Source: Tieghemiomyces parasiticus (taxonomy: Eukaryota > Kickxellomycota > Dimargaritomycetes > Dimargaritales > Dimargaritaceae). From it: DNA of 34,222 nucleotides. The notes below the pieces were generated by a model. It saw only the letters and a list, made by a program, of their open reading frames with translations. It ran no database searches and was not told the origin of the DNA. Both the position numbers and the translations under genes were made by a program. How positions within the stretch are numbered: position 1 is the first letter of the stretch; each line of letters opens with the position of its first letter. The stretch is taken from contig JANBPT010000477.1 of assembly GCA_027575765.1 (NCBI GenBank), positions 1 to 34,222 of the forward strand, written 5' to 3'. Positions 19,552 to 27,675 of this stretch are shown piece by piece.

Positions 19552-21507
19552 ATGTTCCAGGCGGCCGGCCCGAAGCTTCGGCGGGCCTGTGACCGATGCA
19601 CCGAAAAGAAGATCAAATGTGACAATCAGCGGCCCTGTGCGGGATGTTGGCGAAAGGGCCACCTCTGCCATTACAGCCCCGCCTACCAATCGACCCTGAA
19701 AACCATCAAGGTGGCCCAGGTCAACCCCGGCTTCAACGTTCTAATCCAGACCACCACCTCTCTCAACCATCGTACCGTCCGGACCGTCTCGCCGCCGACT
19801 TACCCTGCCCAGGCCCACGCCCAGGACGGTCTACCCGTCTCCCCACTCGGCGCATTTCAGAGCCCGCCAGCCACCTCCGCTCCCCCCAGTGCCGCGGGTC
19901 TCCTGCCGACGGCAGGCCTGGACGCCGATACCCATGCATTCCTGCGGGCCCTCTCTCCAGATGCGCCTGATTCCGTCGCTAGCGAAGCCCACCCGCCCCT
20001 CAGCCACCGGGGCCTCGAGCGTTTTCGACCACTACTACAGAGCATTCGGGCCCTGGGCCCGCAGCCCTCCCTCACCACCGCCTACGATATCCTCTATAAC
20101 CGCGACCTCCTCCACAACGTCATTTCCCGATACTACGCGCGGCGGTACCGCTCGGGCGGCCAGGTCTTCTTTGAACATTTTTGGTACAATTTACAGCGTC
20201 AGCGCGTGACCCCACTCACTCTCAACACCATACTGGTCCTCAGCATCCGTTACACCCTTGATTTTCACCGAGAGGTCGACTTGGACGTGGCCAGCGTCTC
20301 CGCCCCGTACCTCGAGGCGGCCGAGGCCCAACTCGAGGCCTCCCTGGCGCGACCCACCGCATCAGATATTTTTCCATTGCATGACCTCATGGCCTACCAC
20401 CTGGGTATCGGTGATAGCGCCAAGTCGGCCGCCTACGCGGGCTTTGTTGACGCCATGGCCGCCCAGCTTCAGCACGACTACACCAAAGCCGCTACCCCAG
20501 ACCCACTGGCCGCACTCCACCGCGAGATCCAGCGCAGCGGATACTGGCTGCTGCGGTTTGGCAAGGCCCTCTTCTCCGTGTATCACCTCACCCCGGTCGA
20601 ACACCCTACCGGGGCACAGCCCGAGCTCCCCTATGTGGATTTTGCCCGCATGGAGCATCTGATGCGCGCATGCATGGAGAGCGGCAGTAGCTGGGACCAA
20701 ATCCCGGTCGTGATCCCATCCGTCATGTGCTGCATGCTGACTTGTCCCGAGGTCCGTGAGCTGACCACCCACCTGATTGATATCTCGCACTTCATCCGTC
20801 GACGGTACATGCGAACCCTGCAGAACCCGGTAGGTGAGATTCGCGACCTGGCCCGGCGTATGGACGACTGGTATGCCGGCTTACAACCACCCTTCTCCCT
20901 GCCCACGCCCGAAGAGGCCCACGTCATGGCGGCTGAGTCCCCGCACGTTCTGACCCAGCTCCTGCAGGTGCACACCATGTACTACTCGGCCTACATGATG
21001 ATATACCTTGACCACCCCCTGGCCTTCCGGATCAAGCCCCTGGACGGCCTTTTACCCGACCCCAACGAGGTGCACCGGTCGGTCCCCGTTGACGGCCGTG
21101 GCACGACCGAGTTTGAGGAGAACCTAGCTGCCCGGATCCAGCAGCTCAAAGACCGACCGGATCTGAGTGCGCTCCTCGACGTGAACCGTCTCAGCCTCGA
21201 GGTGGCAGAGCGGTTCCGGCTGCAAATACTCCCTCTCTACCATCTCATCTCCCCGCGGCGGATGGGACTGGCCCAGGGCACGTTCCTGTTCTACATGGTC
21301 TACGTGTACATCCGTGAACACAAGGCCGCCCGGCCGCCACTTATCCTGGGTCCCCGGATCGACTACCGTGCCGTGGTCTTGGAAATGGCCGATCTACTCT
21401 ACAATCTCGGGTTCTACTGGCCCATCTTTCGCAAACTGGCCGTTGAGGTGCGAACCAGCCTCGACGCCGCCATCCCTGACGGCCAACCCGTGGCCGCGGG
21501 TTGGTAA
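19552..21507 (+). CDS. Zn2Cys6 fungal-type transcription factor
   Basis: Sequence-specific nuclear regulator of the zinc binuclear cluster class. One exon encodes 651 residues. I start at the ATG at 19552; the 37 open codons upstream contain no ATG. The DNA-binding domain lies at the extreme N-terminus: RRACDRCTEKKIKCDNQRPC with six cysteines at residues 13, 16, 23, 29, 32 and 39 (spacing C-x2-C-x6-C-x5-C-x2-C-x6-C), which hold two zinc ions. A Pro/Ala/Ser-rich linker (about 70-150) follows, and then a long helical region (about 170-640) of the 'middle homology'/fungal-specific TF type that usually regulates activity. Many such factors control carbon, nitrogen or secondary metabolism, but no target cluster is next to it. 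A 13-base C run begins directly after the TAA. Confidence 0.95.
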   Translation: MFQAAGPKLRRACDRCTEKKIKCDNQRPCAGCWRKGHLCHYSPAYQSTLKTIKVAQVNPGFNVLIQTTTSLNHRTVRTVSPPTYPAQAHAQDGLPVSPLGAFQSPPATSAPPSAAGLLPTAGLDADTHAFLRALSPDAPDSVASEAHPPLSHRGLERFRPLLQSIRALGPQPSLTTAYDILYNRDLLHNVISRYYARRYRSGGQVFFEHFWYNLQRQRVTPLTLNTILVLSIRYTLDFHREVDLDVASVSAPYLEAAEAQLEASLARPTASDIFPLHDLMAYHLGIGDSAKSAAYAGFVDAMAAQLQHDYTKAATPDPLAALHREIQRSGYWLLRFGKALFSVYHLTPVEHPTGAQPELPYVDFARMEHLMRACMESGSSWDQIPVVIPSVMCCMLTCPEVRELTTHLIDISHFIRRRYMRTLQNPVGEIRDLARRMDDWYAGLQPPFSLPTPEEAHVMAAESPHVLTQLLQVHTMYYSAYMMIYLDHPLAFRIKPLDGLLPDPNEVHRSVPVDGRGTTEFEENLAARIQQLKDRPDLSALLDVNRLSLEVAERFRLQILPLYHLISPRRMGLAQGTFLFYMVYVYIREHKAARPPLILGPRIDYRAVVLEMADLLYNLGFYWPIFRKLAVEVRTSLDAAIPDGQPVAAGW

Positions 21508-22547
21508 CCCCCCCCCCCCCTCCATCATCCCCCCCCCTCTCTGCTATTTTGTCCACTGTGTACTATCTAATCTTAAAAGGCCAGCGTCTGTGTGTGTGTG
21601 TGTGTATGTCCGTCCGAGGTAGATGATGAAATCTTTGTCTGCCGCCCGAATAAACAGGTGTAGTATAGGGGACGGGTGCTATAAAGTGGGGATCAATTGT
21701 AAACAGTCAAATAATGCAATGTACTGCCCCTTTCGGCTAGATTTTTAACGAGCTTGCTGACTAGGGCCGTCGCGGCGGCTCATATCTATGGTGAAGAGAG
21801 CTTTCCCTCGTATTCTCAGACCTTGGACAAGACCATCCACTGTCGAGCCGCTCCTTGGTAAATCAACATAATCTCGCACCTGTCTAGTTCGGTCAAAACT
21901 CACATCACTGGCCTTCTCAACCGATGCGCTAAGCTCACCCGGCGTGTATACCTCTAGACTGGCGCTGTGTGAGCGCTCGCTGTAGGCCAGTCTTGTAACA
22001 TGCGCAACGAACCCTGTGGTCCGGTCCGGCTGCTACTAGCATCGCCGTCCTTGCCGTCCCCGTTCTTGTACTGTACTATCCGGGCCCTAGCGAGAGAGTG
22101 GAAAGATACAGGTGCCAGAAGCCTAACCCGTGTGGTAGTTATGTGCCGTCTGTGGCGTAGTAAACCCACCCACACGCACGCATACACACATCTCCATACC
22201 AGCAAGCGGTTCCTGTACTGAAGCCACAAGGACGACGAGCTGGACTCCGAGCCATCCTAATCGGGCTGACAGTGAACCCATAATACTAGCACACGTTTCT
22301 CTGCTTGACTTTTGGCCTCCCTCCAGCTAACTATCGCTTATACCCATCTTTCTGTCCAAGCTTGACTGCATCCATCCCATCCGCCCGAACTCCCCCCCCC
22401 GGCACTTACACTTACTCCCTTACCTTGTCCTCATTCGGACAACTCACCGCCTTGCACCATCCCTGCCTCATCCCATTATCCCTCCTTCACCATCACCTTG
22501 TCCCGCTCCCCCCGCCGCCCTCCCCTATCCGGGGCAAACTAGTCACC
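21508..22547. other. Intergenic DNA with simple repeats
   Basis: Runs of 13 C (21,508-21,520) and 9 C follow the Zn2Cys6 stop, then a (TG)n tract near 21,589-21,606. The last ~240 bases are CT-rich on the plus strand and form the likely FHIP promoter/leader. A minus-strand frame (21,745-22,032) is listed separately as doubtful. No other gene supported. Confidence 0.45.
21745..22032 (-). CDS. Doubtful minus-strand open frame, possible terminal exon
   Basis: A 95-codon open frame without an ATG near its start, ending at TAA. The translation is fairly protein-like (SASVEKASDVSFDRTRQVRD, then DGLVQGLRIRGKALFTIDM). On the same strand an ATG at 22281 opens a 27-codon frame with signal-peptide character (LGWLGVQLVVLVASVQEPLA) just before a GTATGG. 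I tried to join the two through one intron and found no phase that works, so either an exon is missing, the gene is broken, or both frames are chance. Divergence from FHIP across about 270 bases would be a natural promoter layout. Reported only so that it can be tested. Confidence 0.2.
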   Translation of the reverse strand, partial: QPDRTTGFVAHVTRLAYSERSHSASLEVYTPGELSASVEKASDVSFDRTRQVRDYVDLPRSGSTVDGLVQGLRIRGKALFTIDMSRRDGPSQQAR

Positions 22548-25500
22548 ATGGATATCTTTGCGCGGCTTACTAAAAAGATCGCGACGCCGAAGAAGGAGAA
22601 GCCGACCAGTGCCATGCGCCTGGCCAAGTTCGAGAAGGCTTGGGACTATATTCACGTAAGTTATGACCCCCCTGAAGGGGTTGGCCGACCTGGAGGTATC
22701 GGGCGGAGTCTAACTGTTCTGGGCTCTGGCCTAGTGACACCAGAAGGACTCCGGGGACAAGACAGGTACTTATCCCAGACCACTGGGCCCTCTAGTCCCC
22801 CCCTCCCCCAAAGCACCCCTGGCTCCGCCCGTCGCTATCTATAGCTTGATCTTAGGCTACCTCAACTGCTACGGCTTCTAATGCTCCAGCTCACCACCTC
22901 CGTCTTCTTTTCATCGCACCCTTTCCATACCGGGTCACTCCACCACCACAGAACACCTACTTTCTCCAGGACAAACGAGTAGATTCTAAGGTATCCCATA
23001 CTATCATTCCCCAGCACCTAAAGGCCATGGTGGACATGTTGGTAGAGGAGGAGCACCAACCCGAGGCCAACGACAATTACACCGGAGTATGTCTAGAGTA
23101 TTTTCTGCGCAAGAATGTGCTGGCCTCCCTGGTCCACCTGTCCGAGGCCGACTGCCCCGTGGGTCTTTTGGGTGAGACCATCCGCACCATCAGCAGCCTA
23201 GTCGAGCTCCTGGACGTACGCTTTCTAGTACACAAGAACGTTCACACCCCGCTACTCAGCCTGCTCCGGTTGGCTATGGCGAGCCCACAACATAGTAACA
23301 AGTACCAGGAAGACCTGGTCGATCTGACCTACCTGCTTTGCGCCAAGATCCACGAATACCCCGAGATTCTGCATATTTTCTTCCTCGACCGCAGCTGGCT
23401 CAGCCCAGTCGTGGGGAGCGGGGGTGTTACGCCGTCCACGGCCTCATCCCCATCCCGCTCGGCCGACCCGCCCGTCACCGTGACAAGTAAGGAGTATGAG
23501 TTTTTACTCTTCACCTATCTACTCCAATTTGTCCACATGGAAGGTAAAGCCGGCGACTACGCTCGTACCGGACTGGGGTTCCTAATCGAACTCACCGGGG
23601 ATAAGGATCTCTCCGACTACATCCTACAATCCAGCGGGCTGAGCACCATCCTCTCAGCCAGCATGGGCGCCCTGTACTCACAGCTGCCGCGGCGGTTGTT
23701 GGTCATGTTCGAGGAGGATCTGCCAGCGACGGGTGGCGCCGCAGCGGTGCGTGTGCCAGCCGTCGCCACTACGGCCGGTTTGACAGCAGCGGCCGCCGGT
23801 GATATACACAGTGGCGTCGGCCCGACCGGCACGGCGCCGGACACGTCGACCCTGGTTGGCCGTACATCGTTGTCAGAGGAAGACGAGTTGCGTGAGGAGC
23901 CCACGGACGCCATGGAGTCGTCCACTTCCCCGGAATTCCATCAGGTGATGACGTCCTTCATTAAATTGGCCGAGTTTTACCAGGACGTGCTGTACCGCTG
24001 TCCCAACATCACACTGCACCGGTCGCTGGTGCGCAACTTCCGCACCCATTTCCTTGAGACTGTACTCTATCCGTCCATTATGGAGAGCTCGGATACCGAC
24101 GGGACCGCGGTGGCCGTTATGTCCTATATCGAACTGCTGCTACAGGCCCTCCAGCCCGGGGAGCTCACCGACACTCTGCTGCGATTCCTTCTGGACGCCG
24201 AGGATGAGCCCGCCAGTCCGGCCCCGGCGTCCGAAACCGCCATTCCCGCAACGGCCGTCCCATCCGTGCAGTCCGATGCCGACGTAGCCGCGGAGAAACC
24301 CGCCGCCGTGGCGTTCAACCTCAAAGACCTGATTTGCACCAATCTCCAGTCGTCGTCACGCACGGCGGTGGTGGCCGCTCTCAAGCTGTGGACCACGATG
24401 CTCACTTTCCAGTGCGCCTTTACGCCCAACCTCTTGGACACTCAGCCTGCGCGCCGACCCTTGGCCTCTGCCACCACCTGGCCCAGCGGATCCCCGGGCC
24501 AGGCCGGAGGTCCCAAATCGCTGGCCCCGCCCCCGGTGGGTCTGGCAGCGGTCCTGAGCCACCGCTACGATATGGAATCGTATACTCACCTTCTCCGCTT
24601 GATTGACGGTACGCCGGCGCCCACGCCGATTCTCGGCTACGAAACGTACCTAGCCGACACCGAGGCGGCCTGGGAGGACCACGTGGTGTACCACGGTACC
24701 TTTGAACACGTGCACCAGATGGAGCGTGCCCGGGCCATGTTAGCGGCCGGTATCGAGCAGCCGCTCCCTCCTCCTCCACGTAGCCGACGGTACGGGTCCC
24801 GCCACGACGGAATCGCGAGCGACGGTGGCGACCAATCCACCATGACGGGGGCGACGGACTTTGGCAGTGCCCCTGGGCCCGCCCGGCCATGCTGCACTCC
24901 TTACCGGCTCAACGCGAGCGACCCGGCCCTCCGCGCCCTCTTTAATTTGCTGGCCCGGTTCTTTGCTCACCCGGTGGACGTCAACCTAGCGCTCACAGGG
25001 GCTGTGGCCGCCCTGGCCGCTTGCCCGTTCCGCGAGCTGGAGGGGCTGTTTACCTTCGAGGCGGTACCCGCACCAGCCCCCAGCGCCAATGCCAATGCCA
25101 CTACCGCGGGCCCGCGTTCGTCCCCTGCGGCGCACGCTCCGTTGCTGGGTGACCGCAGACCGTGGTCCTTGCCTCCCGGGGCTACCTCGCCACCGAGTAT
25201 CTTTTCCATCCTCCTAGCCCTCGCCCAGCGCGTCCAAGCATTCCGGGAGTCCATGACGGACTTTGAGGACCGGCTGCGTCGGACCCGTACCTCCCTGGCC
25301 CTAGGGACCTCAACGGCCATGACCACACCCTACTCAGCGAAACCGACAGCGCAGACGTCCGTGTTAAATACCCCCGGTGCCACTGCCGACAATGCGGGCC
25401 GGAGCGCTCTACTTCCATCACCCACGGCCCCCGCCACCACCCTATCTTTGACGTCGTCATCCATCCCTTCACTGCAGCCTGGTCGTGCGGGTTCGGCTAC

Positions 25501-25741
25501 TAGTCCCGACGCCCGTTCGGGGGGCTCCTCCAGCCCTGCTACCGCCGCTTCTACCTTGGCCGGTGGTGCTGAGAAGACCGCCTCGGCGGGTAAAGTGGCC
25601 TACGCCACACTGTGCGAGAACGTCCTGATCCTCGAGGAATCCATCAAGGAAATGTTGGCCATCATCCAGGTGCGCCGAAGTGTTGCGACCCCCGAGGTGG
25701 AAACCGTGGCCCTTCGACCATCCGGACCGCTCGGCGTCTAG
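22548..25741 (+). CDS. FTS and Hook-interacting protein (FHIP/FAM160 family), one intron
   Basis: Component of the FHF (FTS-Hook-FHIP) complex, which attaches early endosomes to dynein through Hook; FHIP binds the vesicle, by Rab5 in known systems. Exon 1 is 22548-22655 (36 codons), the intron 22656-22951 (GTAAGT...CAG) and exon 2 22952-25741, giving 965 residues. Joining restores the family N-terminus: FEKAWDYIHNTYF, then TIIPQHLKAMVDMLVEEE, equivalent to the W-I-YY...IPxHLxxMLxxLxxEE of human FHIP proteins. The next part (CLEYFLRKNVLASLV, LLGETIRTISSLVELL, YLLCAKIHEYPEI) follows the alpha-solenoid core of the family. Ala/Pro/Thr-rich disordered inserts occur near residues 300-360, 470-560 and 770-920. 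An alternative acceptor at TCCAG (exon from 22970) is also in frame but would remove NTYFLQ. The gene is convergent with APC10. Confidence 0.92.
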
Positions 25742-25997
25742 GTACTATTGTCGAATCTAGACGGTACGCCGCCAGTCCATGGTACGCTACCGGGGGCAAA
25801 ATCCGTTGTGATATCCAATTATTATTATTATTTGGTATAGTCGCAGACCCTTTTAAGGTATAGTGCTGGGGCCCGCCCATCGCGCGTCGTGTCTCGATAA
25901 TTTCCATGGTATACCATCGCTTATCGTCGGTGATTAAAACTCTCAACCAAATGTTATTCTAAAGGAGGCTTAAATGATGTTAAGGTTTCATGCGGGG
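25742..25997. other. Shared 3' region of FHIP and APC10
   Basis: 256 bases between two convergent stop codons, AT-rich in the middle (a run of ATT repeats near 25,818-25,832). No gene. It probably holds both 3' ends, so the transcripts may overlap. Confidence 0.5.
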
Positions 25998-27161
25998 CTA
26001 CCGGATCTGGGACGCCATCTTGAATTCGAGTGACGTATAGCGCAGCTGGTCCAGGGCTAGGGGTCTGCCATTTTTGCGGATCGGTGTAAGGTCAGTCGGT
26101 CCAGCGAGGGTAACAGGATAGCGGTATTAGCCCACGGTCGACGGGATTCTGTGCAGCCGGAGTCTATTACCACCACTCGCAACGAGGAGACTCTAAAGTA
26201 TTGGGACGAAGGTACTCAGACTTACCGGTGTGGCGCAAACACCTTGACTTGGCGAACGTGACAGTCCTTACCGAACTGGTGGTTACTGCAAATCATGATT
26301 CGCAACGTGAAAAGTGACAGGGGTCCCTGGTGGGCTTCGGTCAGGTCGAGTTGCACCCACCCGGTGGGTTCCTCGGTCTCGTAGGCGAGGACCTTCTGCA
26401 GATCAGCTGTGGTGTGGCCGGCGTAGATGCTCAAATCCTTGGGCGTATAGCTTTCGTCCTGCTGGTAGTCCAGGTAGAGGGCGACCGTCTAGAAAGGACG
26501 GAGAGTGCCACGAGTGTACAAGAACGCGGATCAGCCGTGTGGAATCGGCGTGTAAGGCTACCATGTAAATATTAGTGCGTGTAGAGAAAATGGGCACCAG
26601 GGAACGGGGAAAAGTCATCTACGGACGTGTACAGCTTAGGGAAAGGGAGGTGTGCGCCTACCCCCGGGGCCGTGAGTTAGGTACGTGGGACCTCCAGACT
26701 GGCATACGCGCCGGCTAACTAACCTGGACCTCGGTGAGCTGCGGGAACTGCAAGGTGATGGAGTGTGGCTGGGTACCGTCGGATCTGTTGGGCCAAACGT
26801 GGTGGTGGGAGTACGGTCGCTGGGAAATGGTGGTTGGTTACGCCTTTTAAAGGTCGATAGGTGGCCAAGGCCGTGTTGCCCTTCCTACTCTTCTCCGTTG
26901 ACCCAGCGGTCTCACGGGGGCTTTTCGTGCCCTCTTTTACGTTTCCATTCTATTTTATTTTATCCAGCCTAGCAGGTCAGTCCAGTTATTTACTTACTGC
27001 CAAAATGTGGTCGGATCGTTATCACGGAGCAGCTCTATACCAAGGTCCGCCCGGGCAGAGGAGAGCATCCAAACCGCTTGGCCACCCACCTCACTGCAGC
27101 CGGGAATCTCAAAGTGCAGTGCCGCGGCCGGGCCCGTTTCGGAGAGTGTCGTGGCGGCCAT
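25998..27161 (-). CDS. APC10: Anaphase-promoting complex subunit 10 (APC10/DOC1), four exons
   Basis: Subunit of the APC/C ubiquitin ligase; with Cdc20/Cdh1 it forms the D-box receptor and raises processivity on cyclins and securin. Exons on the minus strand: 27161-26998, 26784-26724, 26488-26226 and 26064-25998. Introns are 213, 235 and 161 bases, with donors GTAAGT, GTTAGT, GTAAGT and acceptors CAG, TAG, CAG. All phases agree and give 184 residues; human APC10 has 185. The DOC jelly-roll is recognisable throughout: QAVWMLSSAR, LLRDNDPTTFWQSDGTQPH, DYQQDESYTPKDLSIYAG, EPTGWVQLDL and NHQFGKDCHVRQVKVFAP. The protein ends in Ile-Arg, the C-terminal IR tail that docks APC10 on the TPR groove of Cdc27/APC3. 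The ATG at 27159-27161 is the only suitable start. It shares a 514-bp divergent promoter region with the EME1-like gene. Confidence 0.95.
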
Positions 27162-27675
27162 CGTACCCGAGCGTCTAGGAAACAGGGTCGTGTGTCGGGA
27201 ATGCGTCGGGATGCTAGTCTAGGGTTGCCGACGGGGTGTGAATCCAACAAGTAACTAGATGGGGTCGGACGGCATGGGGCGCCTATACCAAAGCATAGGT
27301 GGTTAGGGAGAGAGGTTCTCGGACGCCGGCCAGCCATGCCATTGGCGACTGGGCCCTATGGTACCAGTCGCACCGCAGTAGCTTTTGCCCCGGTCGGCGG
27401 GGATGGAATGGCCGGCCTATACCAACTAGAGTTACCTTGTTCCGCCCCTCACCAGCCCGCCATTGAAACTCTTGCCCTGCAAGACCTTAACCAACAATTT
27501 CAACTCCGACTACTAATCAACCAGGCCAGTGTGATACTATAACGGTTTCTACATACGCCCCATTCCTCCAGTTCAACGACTTAACGACTCGAGAGACCGC
27601 TGCCAATCTGGCGGACTTTCTTTCACTGCATCACCACTGTTCCGAGCGACAACGGCGAATGGCCCTTATGACGCC
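27162..27675. promoter_or_regulatory. Divergent promoter region between APC10 and the EME1-like gene
   Basis: 514 bases separate the two start codons, which point away from each other. No clear TATA box, and I see no ACGCGT cell-cycle box. Two plus-strand frames (27336-27542, and a frame open to about 27,698 that overlaps the EME1 start out of frame) look weakly protein-like. They cannot be joined to EME1 in phase by a plausible intron, and I treat them as leader or chance frames. Confidence 0.5.
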
